Below are positions 43,444 through 52,868 of a stretch of 64,000 bases of DNA, piece by piece (positions within the stretch are counted from its first letter, which is position 1; each line of letters opens with the position of its first letter). The DNA is from Chitinophaga dinghuensis (GTDB taxonomy: Bacteria > Bacteroidota > Bacteroidia > Chitinophagales > Chitinophagaceae). The stretch covers positions 372,001-436,000 of the forward strand of contig NZ_QLMA01000004.1 in assembly GCF_003259435.1 (NCBI RefSeq), read 5' to 3'. The notes beneath the pieces were generated by a model. That model ran no database searches. It was not told the origin of the DNA and saw nothing but the letters and a program-made list of their open reading frames with translations. Made by a program: the position numbers and the translations under genes.

Positions 43444-46044
43444 ATGAATCTTAATAATTTCACTATTAAATCGCAGGAAATACTGCAACAGGCGCAACAA
43501 CTGGCGTTCAACCATCAGAACCAGGCCATAGAAACAGGGCATATTCTCAAAGCCCTGTTGGACGACCAGGACAGCCCGATTGAATACTTACTGAAGAAGA
43601 ATGATGTAAACACCACCTTCCTCAATAGTAAACTCAACGAACAGTTGCAAAAATATCCCCGCATGGCCGGTGGGGAAGGCGGGCAAATGCTCAGTCGCGA
43701 TGCCAATACCGCTATGCTCCGCGCTGGCGCCGCTATAAAAGAATTTAAAGACGAGTTTGTCAGCGTTGAACACCTGTTACTGGGAATACTCGGTGGCAGC
43801 GACGATTCCGCCAAACTGCTCAAAGATGCCGGCCTCACAGAGAAAGGTCTGAAAACCGCCATCAAAGAACTACGTAAAGGAGAAACAGTGAACTCCCAAT
43901 CTGGCGGTTCACAATATAATACGCTCCAGAAATACGCTAAAAACCTGAACGAACTGGCCCGCGAAGGTAAGCTCGATCCGGTAATCGGCAGAGATGAGGA
44001 AATCCGCAGAACCCTGCATATCCTTTCCCGCCGGTCTAAAAACAACCCAATCCTGGTGGGAGAACCAGGCGTTGGTAAAACCGCTATCGTAGAAGGACTG
44101 GCCCATCGGATTATCAACGGCGACGTGCCCGAAAATCTGAAATCAAAAATCATCTATGCACTCGATATGGGCGCATTGATGGCCGGTGCTAAATACCGCG
44201 GCGAGTTTGAAGAGCGACTCAAAGGCGTAGTGAAGGAAGTAGCGGAAAGCGATGGGGAAATTATTCTCTTCATTGATGAAATTCATACCCTCATTGGTGC
44301 AGGCGCTATGGAAGGTGCAATGGATGCAGCAAACATCCTGAAACCAGCACTGGCCCGCGGTGAACTCCGTGCTATCGGCGCTACCACCCTCAACGAATAC
44401 CAGAAATATTTCGAAAAAGATAAAGCCCTGGAACGTAGGTTCCAGAAAGTAATGGTGGATGAACCCAGCGTGGAAGACGCTATTTCTATCCTCCGCGGAC
44501 TGAAAGAAAAATATGAAAGTCACCACCATGTACTGATCAAAGACGAAGCCATCATTGCGGCGGTAGAATTGTCTCACCGCTATATCACCGATCGCTTCCT
44601 GCCCGACAAAGCCATTGACCTGATCGATGAAAGCGCCGCTAAACTGCGCCTGGAAATGAACTCGATGCCGGAAGAACTGGATGAACTGGAACGCAGAATA
44701 CGTCAGCTGGAAATCGAAAGAGAAGCGATCAAAAGAGAAAATGATGAAGATAAACTGAGCGAACTAGCCGCAGAAATCTCCCGCCTCAGCGATGAACGTA
44801 ATACCTTCAAAGCAAAATGGCAGGCAGAAAAAGAAGTGGTAGATAAAATCCAGAACGCTAAATCAGCCATAGAAAACCTGAAACTGGAAGCAGAACAGGC
44901 AGAACGTAACGGCGACTTCGGTCGGGTAGCGGAAATTCGCTATGGTAAAGTAAAAGAACAAGAGAAATTAGTGGCGGATCTTACCCTGGAACTGGAAGAA
45001 CTTTCCGCTAACCATAAACGCATGCTCAAAGAAGAAGTGGATGCGGAAGATATCGCGGAAAACGTTGCGAAAGCAACCGGTATCCCGGTGTCAAAAATGA
45101 TGCAGAGCGAAAAAGATAAACTGCTTCACCTGGAAGATGAACTCCATCAGAGAGTAGTGGGCCAGGAAGAAGCCATCATCGCCGTATCTGACGCCATTCG
45201 CCGCAGCCGCGCCGGACTCCAGGACCCACGTCGTCCTATCGGTTCCTTTATCTTCCTCGGTACTACCGGCGTAGGTAAAACGGAACTGGCGAAAGCCCTC
45301 GCGGAATACCTCTTCGATGATGAAACCATGATGACCCGCATCGACATGAGTGAATACCAGGAGAAACACAGTGTGAGCCGACTGGTAGGAGCGCCTCCGG
45401 GATACGTTGGTTACGATGAAGGCGGTCAGCTGACAGAAGCCGTAAGACGTAAACCTTACTCTGTGGTATTGTTGGATGAAATCGAAAAAGCGCATCCGGA
45501 TACCTTTAACATTCTGCTGCAAGTATTAGATGATGGCCGTCTGACAGACAACAAAGGCCGCGTGGTGAACTTCAAAAACACCATCATCATTATGACCAGC
45601 AACATGGGTAGCCAGGTGATACAGGAAAACTTCGAAAACATTGACGACAGTAACCGGGAACAAATCGTAGATAAAACCAAGGAAGAAGTAATGGCCTTGC
45701 TGAAAGTTACGATCCGCCCTGAGTTCTTAAATCGTGTGGATGAAGTGATTATGTTCCAGCCATTGTTGAGGGAAGAAATAAAAGGAATTATTAACATACA
45801 ATTACAACAACTGAAGGATATGGTGGCGAAAAGTGGCATGATATTGGAATTTTCTGATTATGCGCTTGAGTTCCTCGCTGTACAAGGTTACGACCCGCAG
45901 TTTGGAGCCCGTCCGCTGAAACGCCTTATCCAGAAGGAAATTATCAATCTGCTTAGTAAGAAAATTCTGGCAGGTGATATAGACAAAACCAAACCGGTTT
46001 TAATCGATGTGTTTGATGGCGTTGTTGTAATCAGAAATAACTAA
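43444..46044 (+). CDS. clpB: ClpB disaggregase
   Basis: 866 residues. ClpB is the Hsp100 ATPase that rescues aggregated proteins together with DnaK. Order: Clp N domain (1-150, two repeats), first AAA+ with Walker A GEPGVGKT (206-213) and Walker [11 protein letters not shown], the middle coiled-coil domain (about 400-530, [23 protein letters not shown]...), second AAA+ with GTTGVGKT (606-613) and [13 protein letters not shown], and a C-terminal small domain. The middle domain separates it from ClpA and ClpC. An AGGAG sequence about 14 bases upstream of the ATG is the nearest Shine-Dalgarno-like site. A terminator follows at 46090. Confidence 0.97.
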   Translation: MNLNNFTIKSQEILQQAQQLAFNHQNQAIETGHILKALLDDQDSPIEYLLKKNDVNTTFLNSKLNEQLQKYPRMAGGEGGQMLSRDANTAMLRAGAAIKEFKDEFVSVEHLLLGILGGSDDSAKLLKDAGLTEKGLKTAIKELRKGETVNSQSGGSQYNTLQKYAKNLNELAREGKLDPVIGRDEEIRRTLHILSRRSKNNPILVGEPGVGKTAIVEGLAHRIINGDVPENLKSKIIYALDMGALMAGAKYRGEFEERLKGVVKEVAESDGEIILFIDEIHTLIGAGAMEGAMDAANILKPALARGELRAIGATTLNEYQKYFEKDKALERRFQKVMVDEPSVEDAISILRGLKEKYESHHHVLIKDEAIIAAVELSHRYITDRFLPDKAIDLIDESAAKLRLEMNSMPEELDELERRIRQLEIEREAIKRENDEDKLSELAAEISRLSDERNTFKAKWQAEKEVVDKIQNAKSAIENLKLEAEQAERNGDFGRVAEIRYGKVKEQEKLVADLTLELEELSANHKRMLKEEVDAEDIAENVAKATGIPVSKMMQSEKDKLLHLEDELHQRVVGQEEAIIAVSDAIRRSRAGLQDPRRPIGSFIFLGTTGVGKTELAKALAEYLFDDETMMTRIDMSEYQEKHSVSRLVGAPPGYVGYDEGGQLTEAVRRKPYSVVLLDEIEKAHPDTFNILLQVLDDGRLTDNKGRVVNFKNTIIIMTSNMGSQVIQENFENIDDSNREQIVDKTKEEVMALLKVTIRPEFLNRVDEVIMFQPLLREEIKGIINIQLQQLKDMVAKSGMILEFSDYALEFLAVQGYDPQFGARPLKRLIQKEIINLLSKKILAGDIDKTKPVLIDVFDGVVVIRNN

Positions 46045-46089
46045 GTCTATAAGCAATTCTAAATACGACGATACATAGTTTACGATAAG

Positions 46090-46118
46090 CCCCGCGATTC
46101 CTCGCGGGGTTTTCTTTT
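46090..46118 (+). terminator. Intrinsic terminator of clpB
   Basis: An 8-bp stem CCCCGCGA/TCGCGGGG with loop TTCC (46090-46109) is followed by TTTTCTTTTTT. Confidence 0.9.
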
Positions 46119-46155
46119 TTATTGAGTAAATTAGTAGGGATCAAATAACCAGTAT

Positions 46156-46635
46156 ATGATAGGAGAAAGAGAAAAAAGATTCATGCAGTATGCAGTAGCC
46201 CTTTCTGCAAAAGGAATGAAAACCGGTGATGGCGGTCCTTTCGGATCTATTGTTGTCAGAGGGGATGAAATAGTAGGAGAGGGATGGAATCAGGTGCTTT
46301 GTAACAATGATCCTACCGCACATGCAGAAGTGATGGCTATCCGCGATGCCTGTAATAAACTGCAAACTTTCCAGTTGAATGACTGTGAGATTTATACCTC
46401 CTGCGAACCATGCCCTATGTGCCTGGGCGCTATCTATTGGGCAAGACCTGCCCGGGTGTATTTCGCCAATACCCGCGAGGATGCGGCAGCGATCGATTTC
46501 GATGATTCTTTTATCTATGATGAAATTAATCGGCCTATGGATGCCCGGAAAATACCGATGATACATATGCCGGATGCCTCCGCCTTACATGTGTTCGAAG
46601 AGTGGAAACATAAAGAGAACAGAACGCTGTACTAG
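46156..46635 (+). CDS. Guanine deaminase-like nucleoside/base deaminase
   Basis: 159 residues, the length of B. subtilis GuaD. Zinc site His56-Ala-Glu58 (TAHAEV) and PCPMC (Cys86, Cys89), with TSCEPCPMCLGAIYWARP and the GFDDSFIYDEIN-like IDFDDSFIYDEINRP segment specific to guanine deaminase and not to tRNA adenosine deaminase TadA. It would convert guanine to xanthine with release of ammonia in the cytoplasm. No other purine catabolism genes are adjacent, so it seems to be a single-gene unit between the clpB terminator and a convergent sigma/anti-sigma pair. Confidence 0.88.
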   Translation: MIGEREKRFMQYAVALSAKGMKTGDGGPFGSIVVRGDEIVGEGWNQVLCNNDPTAHAEVMAIRDACNKLQTFQLNDCEIYTSCEPCPMCLGAIYWARPARVYFANTREDAAAIDFDDSFIYDEINRPMDARKIPMIHMPDASALHVFEEWKHKENRTLY

Positions 46636-46653
46636 TACAGCGCTGTTTCCCTG

Positions 46654-47013
46654 TTACTTGGGATGCGTATAAAAATGATATCCCCAGAACAACGCCAGTA
46701 CAATACATATTATCACCAGCACTATAACGGTGAGGTATATATTATAATTATCCGGCCTTCTGCTCTTTCTGTATTTCTTATGCAGCTTTTTCAGCAGGTC
46801 CCATTTCATTTCCCGAACCATTGCAGGGATCTTTTCTTTATCCTGAATGGCGGAAAGTCCTTCCAGCGCTTCACTGCACAACTCACAGTCGGCCAGATGC
46901 ATCTCCACTTCATGCTGCTCTTCAGGCGTCAGTCTTCCCTGAACATAGTCCAGTAACTGTTGCTGTGAAGGGCAACCTGTTGTGACAAATATATCTTTGA
47001 AATGCTCGTTCAT
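46654..47013 (-). CDS. Small zinc-finger anti-sigma factor
   Basis: 119 residues. An N-terminal zinc-binding anti-sigma domain (HEVEMHLADCELC, with an upstream CPS at about residue 14) is followed by a basic linker (KKLHKKYRKSRR) and one membrane helix at about 93-113 (YLTVIVLVIICIVLALFWGY) with a very short periplasmic tail. It begins 16 bases after the ECF sigma factor and should hold it at the membrane. The tail is too short for a sensor, so the trigger is unknown. Confidence 0.85.
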   Translation of the reverse strand: MNEHFKDIFVTTGCPSQQQLLDYVQGRLTPEEQHEVEMHLADCELCSEALEGLSAIQDKEKIPAMVREMKWDLLKKLHKKYRKSRRPDNYNIYLTVIVLVIICIVLALFWGYHFYTHPK

Positions 47014-47028
47014 ATCACTTGATGCAAA

Positions 47029-47610
47029 TTAACTCTTGTTTGCGCGTTGTTGTTTTTCCAGTATTATTTTCAAGTTTCGTTTGCCATTCTGTATATGGCT
47101 CTTCACCTGCATCAGGTTATATCCTGTCTGATCGGCAATCTGCTGGTAAGACATTTTCTGCAAATAGAATAGTTCCACACAGATGCGCTGTTCTTCATTC
47201 AGCGTTGCCATGGCCTGCTGCATGTTTTCCAGCATAAGGTCTTTTTCCTGATGCTTTCGCTTATCTTCTTCTTCCACAGTGATACTACCCATCGTCTGGT
47301 CAGAAATCTCTTCCTTATACTTCATATGATTCTGCCGGATTTGCATCAGGCAGTAATTCTTCGCCACCTGGTATATCCAGGCCCGAAAGTACTGGACTTC
47401 GTGCTTGTTTACCTCGGATAATACTTTTAGGAATATCTGTTGTACCGCATCTTTCGCATCTTCTTCGTTCTTCAGGTATTTCATACACATACCCAGTAAC
47501 AATAAAGCATAGCGATCAAAGAGCACGCCTATCCACTCGCTGTGGCTGTCAGCTTTATACCGTTGAAGTAATTCCTGGTCTGTTAGTTTTTGTATTTCTG
47601 GATTGTTCAC
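47029..47610 (-). CDS. ECF sigma factor
   Basis: 193 residues. Region 2 includes GVLFDRYALLLLGMCMKYLKNEEDAKDAVQQIFLKVL, with the -10 recognition helix intact, and YFRAWIYQVAKNYCLMQIR; region 4 includes LNEEQRICVELFYLQKMSYQQIADQTGYNLMQVKSHIQNGKRNLK. Together with the anti-sigma gene downstream it forms a regulatory pair. The second sigma gene at 48951-49526 aligns with it along the whole length, so the two modules look like an old duplication. Confidence 0.93.
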   Translation of the reverse strand: MNNPEIQKLTDQELLQRYKADSHSEWIGVLFDRYALLLLGMCMKYLKNEEDAKDAVQQIFLKVLSEVNKHEVQYFRAWIYQVAKNYCLMQIRQNHMKYKEEISDQTMGSITVEEEDKRKHQEKDLMLENMQQAMATLNEEQRICVELFYLQKMSYQQIADQTGYNLMQVKSHIQNGKRNLKIILEKQQRANKS

Positions 47611-47717
47611 AGGCTTTAAAATGGAATGCTGCTTCTAAGATGCAGCATATGGCAAAATTCCATAAAGTCCATCTAAAATAAAAATAATAAGATAGGAGAG
47701 ATTATATTTTATTTTCT

Positions 47718-47776
47718 GCATTTAACAAAAGGAATGGCTGACAGCATCGCTGTCAGCCCTTCCTTTTGTTAAATGC
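47718..47776 (-). terminator. Very long hairpin after the TPR anti-sigma gene
   Basis: A 28-bp stem with a single mismatch and an ATC loop occupies 47718-47776, 18 bases after the end of the anti-sigma/TPR gene and about 110 bases before the next sigma gene. On the minus strand it is followed by an A/T-rich sequence but no strong T run. It probably ends or protects the upstream transcript. Confidence 0.75.
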
Positions 47777-47794
47777 GGTATTGATAAGTTGTTG

Positions 47795-48961
47795 TTACAT
47801 CGTATCCAATGCTTGCTGGGCCGCAGTTTTCAAGCTCCCATCCATCTTCACCACTTCCTTAAACATTCTTCTGGCTTTTCCCATTTGCCCTTTACTGCGA
47901 TAACAGATGGCCAGTTGATAGCGCGCCATCTCCACATATTTTCCGTTTCCATTCGCCTCAATACGCCTGTATCTGTCCATGGCCTCGTTAATGCTTCCCT
48001 GCTGTTGCAGCTGCATGGCGGCTTTATAAAGATTTTCATCGCTGTTTGTCAATGCTGGCGCATCTTTTTTAGGCTCCTCTTTTTTCACCGGATCAGAGGG
48101 TGGAGCTGCCTGTGCTTTGGCGGCATTGGCCTGTTTTTCTGCGGCCTCCCGATCCTGCTCTTCTTTCTCCGCCGCTGCGGCAGCTTTCTTCAGGCTGTCC
48201 TGTTTCTTTGCTTCTGCAGTAGCTGCCTGTACTTTAGCAAGACTATCCGCTCTCGCTTTTTTCTTGGCGGCACGTTCTAACGCCAGTTGTTTGAGCTTTA
48301 CCGAATCTACTTTTACCGGCGCAGGCGCTGGTTTGGTGGGTGGAATAGCAGTGGTATTGGCCGTAGGAATAGGCGTTGCGGGCGCAGGATTGGGCGCAGG
48401 AGCAGGCGCCGACTGATGCGCAGGGGTGGCATGGTTGGCCGCAATAATCGGTTGAGCAGCCACTGGCTTTTCCCCGTTGTCCACCTGAGTGGCAGCGGTA
48501 GTGGTAGTATCTTTTGTTTCAGGAACAGGTGCTACAGAAGAAACCATGAGTCGCGGCATGGTAGGGGCATTGCGCATATGTCCTTTCAACACATAGACGC
48601 CACTTACCCCCAGTACGCCGAAGGCGATCAGCCAGAAGTATACCAGGAGGTTCTCTTTGGTTCTTTCCTTACGGGTATACTGTGCCACTTTCTGCACATG
48701 GGATACTGGCAATATACTTTGTTGAATATATCGTTGCAGTTTGCCGGTGAGATCGTTGTATTGATCGGTATTGGATTCTTTCTCAAGCGCCTGGATAGCT
48801 TCAAAACAGAGGTCACAGTCGGCCAGATGCTGTTCCACAAGATGTTTCTCTACATCCGTTAGTCTGCCTTCCAGATAGCGGGGGAGCTGATCTTTGCTAA
48901 GGCAGCGGATTCCAGAGAAAATCTTGATTACCTTGTCGTTATGGGACGAATTATTTAACAT
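47795..48961 (-). CDS. Anti-sigma factor fused to TPR-like tail
   Basis: 388 residues. A zinc-finger anti-sigma domain (about 20-60, HLVEQHLADCDLC) is followed by a membrane helix at about 108-126 (LLVYFWLIAFGVLGVSGVYVL), a long Pro/Ala/Thr then Lys/Ala/Glu-rich stretch (about 140-300) that probably spans the cell wall space, and a C-terminal tetratricopeptide pair (about 310-385; ENLYKAAMQLQQQGSINEAMDRYRRIEANG and YQLAICYRSKGQMGKARRMFKEVVKMDG). It overlaps the upstream sigma gene by 11 bases, so translation may be coupled. The periplasmic TPRs could be the sensor. Confidence 0.85.
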   Translation of the reverse strand: MLNNSSHNDKVIKIFSGIRCLSKDQLPRYLEGRLTDVEKHLVEQHLADCDLCFEAIQALEKESNTDQYNDLTGKLQRYIQQSILPVSHVQKVAQYTRKERTKENLLVYFWLIAFGVLGVSGVYVLKGHMRNAPTMPRLMVSSVAPVPETKDTTTTAATQVDNGEKPVAAQPIIAANHATPAHQSAPAPAPNPAPATPIPTANTTAIPPTKPAPAPVKVDSVKLKQLALERAAKKKARADSLAKVQAATAEAKKQDSLKKAAAAAEKEEQDREAAEKQANAAKAQAAPPSDPVKKEEPKKDAPALTNSDENLYKAAMQLQQQGSINEAMDRYRRIEANGNGKYVEMARYQLAICYRSKGQMGKARRMFKEVVKMDGSLKTAAQQALDTM

Positions 48962-49526
48962 GGGACTGATTAATGTAAAGCTTTGCCAGTTTGTTTTTCG
49001 CCGCTTTCAGCTGGTGACGGACTTTGTCGCGGTTCCAGCCTCTGGAGGCTGTCAAATCAGCAAATGTTTTCTGTTCTATATAAAATTCCTGCAGGATTTC
49101 CCTGTCTTCTTCCGGAAGTCGTTGTAATGCCTGTTCCAGTCGTACGATGAGCTCCTGGCGATCAATGGTATTGGTGCTGGCTTTCTCCACTATATTTTCT
49201 ATGTGAAGGAAATCCCGTACTTCTCTGGAAGGGTAGAAGGGGAGGATTTTTTCCTGCTTTGCCATGTATCCGCGCTGTATATGAAGCATCCATTCGTTGG
49301 CTTTATAAATGGATTGGGTTCTTAAACTGGCGCTCAGTCGCTGTAATAAGCCTGGAAAAACTACGTTGGGGTCGAGGCTGGGATTCTTATGCAACTGTGG
49401 CAGCGTAATGGCCACTAACAGGTGACTGTATCTATCCATCAATACGCCTTCTGCCTCCCGGTCTTTGAGTTTTCTGGTCCGGGATATTAGTTCTTTGTCC
49501 GATAAACTGGTTAACTGCTGGTGCAT
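48951..49526 (-). CDS. Sigma-70-like factor with diverged region 2
   Basis: 191 residues. Region 4 is good (LQRLPEEDREILQEFYIEQKTFADLTASRGWNRDKVRHQLKAAKNKLAKLY). Region 2 aligns with the neighbouring ECF factor (LSDKELISR; GVLMDRYSHLLVAITLPQLH) but the -10-binding helix, NEEDAKDAVQQIF in the neighbour, here reads NPSLDPNVVFPGL, with a proline and without the acidic and aromatic pattern. Promoter melting may therefore be changed or lost. It is paired with the TPR-anti-sigma gene (11-base overlap). Confidence 0.8.
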   Translation of the reverse strand: MHQQLTSLSDKELISRTRKLKDREAEGVLMDRYSHLLVAITLPQLHKNPSLDPNVVFPGLLQRLSASLRTQSIYKANEWMLHIQRGYMAKQEKILPFYPSREVRDFLHIENIVEKASTNTIDRQELIVRLEQALQRLPEEDREILQEFYIEQKTFADLTASRGWNRDKVRHQLKAAKNKLAKLYINQSHVK

Positions 49527-49621
49527 AAACTATATATTTTATATTTACGTATTAAATCGGAAAAAGTTCACTGCGGTAACAAGATTAACTAGGGATTATA
49601 AAACGGACTTATACAATTCAT

Positions 49622-50392
49622 ATGCCATATGCAGTAGTTACTGTGCCTGTTGCGCCATTGCGCATGGAAGCGGCACATAGAAGCGAAATGATTTCCCAGC
49701 TCCTCTGGGGCGAATGCGTTGAAATATTGACATCTGCGCCGGGAGGATGGGTACAGGTGAAGAACCAATACGACGATTATACGGGCTGGGCTACCGAGAA
49801 CCATTTGCAGCTGGTGGATGAGGAATTTTATCAGCAACCGGCTACCGCTTACCTGCCAGACTGGGTAAATACCGTCCAGTTGAATGGAGCGCCTATGCAG
49901 GTCCCTTTTGGCTGCCTGGTAAAAGGGAATAAGTCCTCCGCCCAATGGGGGGATTTTGCCGTGCATATTACTGGTAATTTCGGGGAGACAACCGTTCCCG
50001 CCGCCAACATGCCCTCACTAATCCTTGAAGCAGCCATGAAATACCTGAATACGGCTTATTTATGGGGTGGGCGCTCGGTGTTTGGAGTGGATTGTTCCGG
50101 ATTAACGCAGAATGTCTACAAATTGGTGGGAATTCCGCTCTTAAGGGATGCCTATCAGCAGGCCACTCAGGGAAATACGGTGGATTTCCTTCAGGAAGCC
50201 CAATTAGGGGATCTGGCATTCTTTGACAATGAGGCGGGCCGGATTACGCATGTGGGAATATTACTGAACGACCATGAGATCCTCCATGCATCCGGGAAGG
50301 TACGGATCGATCCTATCGATAACCAGGGTATCACCAACAGCGATACAGGCTTGCGTACACACCAACTGCGAATTATTAAACGATTGCTGTAG
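49622..50392 (+). CDS. NlpC/P60 peptidase with SH3-like domains
   Basis: 256 residues. Two bacterial SH3-like segments come first (about 1-65 and 75-125; YTGWATENHLQLV), then an NlpC/P60 domain with Cys158 in FGVDCSGL, His210 in ITHVGI and His222 in ILHASGK. Such enzymes cut gamma-D-Glu-diamino acid bonds in cell-wall peptides. There is no signal peptide, so it may act on recycled muropeptides in the cytoplasm or be exported in another way. It is divergent from the sigma gene (95 bases between starts) and has its own terminator at 50422. Confidence 0.92.
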   Translation: MPYAVVTVPVAPLRMEAAHRSEMISQLLWGECVEILTSAPGGWVQVKNQYDDYTGWATENHLQLVDEEFYQQPATAYLPDWVNTVQLNGAPMQVPFGCLVKGNKSSAQWGDFAVHITGNFGETTVPAANMPSLILEAAMKYLNTAYLWGGRSVFGVDCSGLTQNVYKLVGIPLLRDAYQQATQGNTVDFLQEAQLGDLAFFDNEAGRITHVGILLNDHEILHASGKVRIDPIDNQGITNSDTGLRTHQLRIIKRLL

Positions 50393-50421
50393 GAGAGATA
50401 CGTGTCTCCCTGAAATACATA

Positions 50422-50456
50422 AAAAAACCGTCTCTACTGAGCAGAGACGGTTTTTT
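50422..50456. terminator. Terminator between the peptidase and pyrophosphatase genes
   Basis: A perfect 14-bp stem AAAAAACCGTCTCT/AGAGACGGTTTTTT with a 7-base loop, with an A run on one side and a T run on the other. It serves both convergent genes. Confidence 0.92.
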
Positions 50457-50476
50457 GTTTTAAACAGTGGCTGGAA

Positions 50477-51016
50477 TTAGCTCTGTTTGAATATTTTACG
50501 GTAATCTTCAAAGCTTTGTTTGATGATTTCTTCCGCTTTTGCTTTATTCTGGAATTCTTCCACTTTCACTGTTTTTCTTTCCAGTGTTTTGTATTCTTCA
50601 AAGAAATGACGCATTTCTTCAATGAAGTGAGGAGGTAATTCAGAAATATCATTGATGTGGTTAACGCTCATATCGTTAGCAGCAACCGCGATGATTTTAT
50701 CGTCTGCTTCGCCACCGTCGATCATTTGCATAACACCGATCACTTTCGCTTCGATGATACACATAGGCACACAGTCTACCTGAGATAATACCAGGATATC
50801 CAGTGGATCATGATCGTCGCAATATGACTGAGGAATAAAACCATAGTTAGCAGGATAATAAACGGAAGAATACAGTACTCTGTCCAGTTTCAGTAATCCG
50901 CTCTCTTTATCCAGTTCGTATTTGGCACGGCATCCCTTTGGAATCTCAATAATGGCATTCACGATGTGTGGAACTTCATTTCCGGGACTCACACTATGCC
51001 AGGGATTTGTCATCAT
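50477..51016 (-). CDS. ppa: Inorganic pyrophosphatase
   Basis: 179 residues from the ATG at 51016 (next codon is also ATG); a frame open to 51052 adds a basic tail absent from the family. Soluble type I pyrophosphatase, hydrolysing PPi to phosphate with Mg2+. Seen: [44 protein letters not shown] with the metal-binding Asp cluster, and the [23 protein letters not shown] ending. A cytoplasmic housekeeping enzyme. Confidence 0.96.
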   Translation of the reverse strand: MMTNPWHSVSPGNEVPHIVNAIIEIPKGCRAKYELDKESGLLKLDRVLYSSVYYPANYGFIPQSYCDDHDPLDILVLSQVDCVPMCIIEAKVIGVMQMIDGGEADDKIIAVAANDMSVNHINDISELPPHFIEEMRHFFEEYKTLERKTVKVEEFQNKAKAEEIIKQSFEDYRKIFKQS

Positions 51017-51181
51017 AATCGATCTTTCTTTACTTTTTAGTTTATAGTTCAATGCAAGCTTAAGGCAGTCAAAAGGAATTTCTGCCCGCAGCAGCTAATT
51101 GCGTGGCAAAATTACGTAACTCGACGTTAATAGCTAAATTATTATTATCCCGGCGGTTACGAAGGGCCGGAATGTAGGCTA

Positions 51182-51676
51182 TTACTGGACCGGAGGTGCA
51201 GCGGCACCAGGGGCGTCAGTGGTATCGGCAGGCATGAGCCCGGTAGAATCCAGGGCATTTCCTCCCTGTGGTGATGAATAATTCGGAATAATGCTTTCGA
51301 ATGTCAGGGATATTTTCCATTGGCCGCTTTCCTTTACCAGTTGTAAGATCTCTTCCTGATTGGCGGAAGAGTTTAATATGGTAACGGAGGCCTGGTCTCC
51401 TGCATCGTTTTCTTCCGTCTTTACTACCGTGATCTGGGCTTTTTTAATTTTTTCTCTTTCGGCTTCACTACGACGTGCGTCGAAGAAGGAATAAAGCTGT
51501 ATTACCTGTTGGGATTCTTTTGTGGCGTAATCCCTGGCCTTGTCAAAGTTCGAATCCTGGATGGCGTGCATAAAGGCTAATGCCACTTCATCAGGGGTAG
51601 CCTTCTTTTTACAGCTGCTTAGCAGCAAGGTTGGTATCACTGCCAGTAGTAACAGGATTCGACGAATATTGGTCAT
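51182..51676 (-). CDS. Lipoprotein with DUF4878-like domain
   Basis: 164 residues. The lipoprotein signal ends at Cys22 (LLLSSC). The body resembles the NTF2-like DUF4878 fold: TPDEVALAFMHAIQDSNFDKARDYATKESQQVI, then DQASVTILNSSANQEEILQLVKESGQWKISL. A Pro/Ala/Thr-rich tail follows (about 130-164). Its function is unknown. It is probably a single gene between ppa and the terminator beyond phoH. Confidence 0.75.
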   Translation of the reverse strand: MTNIRRILLLLAVIPTLLLSSCKKKATPDEVALAFMHAIQDSNFDKARDYATKESQQVIQLYSFFDARRSEAEREKIKKAQITVVKTEENDAGDQASVTILNSSANQEEILQLVKESGQWKISLTFESIIPNYSSPQGGNALDSTGLMPADTTDAPGAAAPPVQ

Positions 51677-51773
51677 GCGGTGGATAAATTATTAATATAT
51701 CACTAACAAAAATAGGGTTAAACAATCAAATCTGCAAAGTTCCGTCATTATTCCGTCATCACACAACTAAAAA

Positions 51774-51810
51774 GGGCTGACTAAAAAGTCATCTGACTTT
51801 TAGCCAGCCC
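51774..51810. terminator. Terminator after phoH
   Basis: A long, nearly perfect hairpin (GGGCTGACTAAAAAGTCA on one arm, one bulge and one mismatch) with a 2-base turn. It lies 10 bases beyond the phoH stop codon on the minus strand. Confidence 0.8.
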
Positions 51811-51819
51811 CGCATTGAA

Positions 51820-52773
51820 TTAATCTTTATTAGCCTCGTAAGCCCTGATAATGGCTTTTACGAGCCTATGCCTTACTACGTCTTCTTCATCCAGCTCCAG
51901 GTACCCGATACCATCGATATTGCGAAGGATGCGGGTTGCCTTTTCCAGGCCCGACTTCTGATTTTTAGGCAGGTCGATCTGGGTGAGGTCGCCGGTGATG
52001 ATTGCTTTGGCAGAAGCGCCAATACGCGTCAGGAACATTTTAATTTGCAGATCTGTCGCATTTTGTGCCTCATCCAGGATAATAAAGGAATTATCCAGGG
52101 TACGGCCACGCATATACGCCAGGGGTGCAATCTCGATAATACGGTTGGCCATATAATAGCTCAGCTTTTCAGCTGGGATCATATCGTCCAGCGCATCATA
52201 GAGAGGGCGCAGGTAAGGGTCAATCTTCTCTTTCAGATCTCCCGGCAGGAAACCCAGGCTCTCGCCGGCTTCCACTGCAGGACGCGTAAGAATGATCTTC
52301 TTGATCGCCTTGTTTTTCAGCGCTCGCACTGCCAGCGCTACTGCGGTATAGGTTTTACCAGTACCAGCCGGACCAATAGCGAAAATGATGTCGTTCTTGT
52401 CTGCAAGATGCACCATTTTCTTCTGATTCGCCGTGCGGGCCCTGACAGTTCGGCCATTAGGGCCAAATACCAGTACCTCATTGGGGTTACGGTCACTGAA
52501 ATTATCGATACCTGTACCCTCCTCATCCCCAAGGATTTGTTCGAAATAGTTCTCGGTAAGATTGCCGTTTCGCTCCAGATATTTCACGATCTGGCCAATC
52601 TTTTCCTCCGCTGTTGCTACCTCTTCCGGTGAGCCGCTCAGCTTTAGCTGGGTTCCTCTGGACAGGATCTTCAACAATGGGAACTTTTTCTTTAGTAAAT
52701 CCAGTTTTCCGTTGTTGACACCGAAAAACTCTATGGGATTAATACTATCTAAGTTGATAATAGATTCAGTCAA
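51820..52773 (-). CDS. phoH: PhoH-family ATPase
   Basis: 317 residues. An N-terminal KH-like part (1-70) is followed by the PhoH P-loop ATPase with Walker A GPAGTGKT (134-141), the LTRPAVEAGESLGFLPGDLKEKIDPYLRPLYDAL signature, Walker B FIILDEAQN (230-238) and TGDLTQIDLP. PhoH/PhoL proteins are RNA-linked ATPases; Escherichia coli PhoL (YbeZ) works with the RNase YbeY. Here it stands alone, with purE upstream and a terminator downstream. A cytoplasmic role in RNA metabolism is likely. Confidence 0.94.
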   Translation of the reverse strand: MTESIINLDSINPIEFFGVNNGKLDLLKKKFPLLKILSRGTQLKLSGSPEEVATAEEKIGQIVKYLERNGNLTENYFEQILGDEEGTGIDNFSDRNPNEVLVFGPNGRTVRARTANQKKMVHLADKNDIIFAIGPAGTGKTYTAVALAVRALKNKAIKKIILTRPAVEAGESLGFLPGDLKEKIDPYLRPLYDALDDMIPAEKLSYYMANRIIEIAPLAYMRGRTLDNSFIILDEAQNATDLQIKMFLTRIGASAKAIITGDLTQIDLPKNQKSGLEKATRILRNIDGIGYLELDEEDVVRHRLVKAIIRAYEANKD

Positions 52774-52868
52774 TGATCTTTAGATTTTAATTGTCCAGGA
52801 ATGTCGGTTTTCAAACCGAATATATTTAATTCTTACGCAACCTGGATAGCAATCTTGTTAAGCTAACA

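Noticed and set aside
43515..44153. Minus-strand frame of 212 codons opposite clpB
   Set aside because: It is the complement of the conserved N and first AAA+ domains of ClpB, without motifs of its own.
46156..46635. tRNA-specific adenosine deaminase TadA
   Set aside because: The FDDSFIYDEINRP segment and the YTSCEPCPMCLGAIYWARP context match GuaD-type guanine deaminases better than TadA.
51868..52632. Plus-strand frame of 254 codons opposite phoH
   Set aside because: phoH on the other strand is intact with Walker motifs; the antisense product resembles nothing known.
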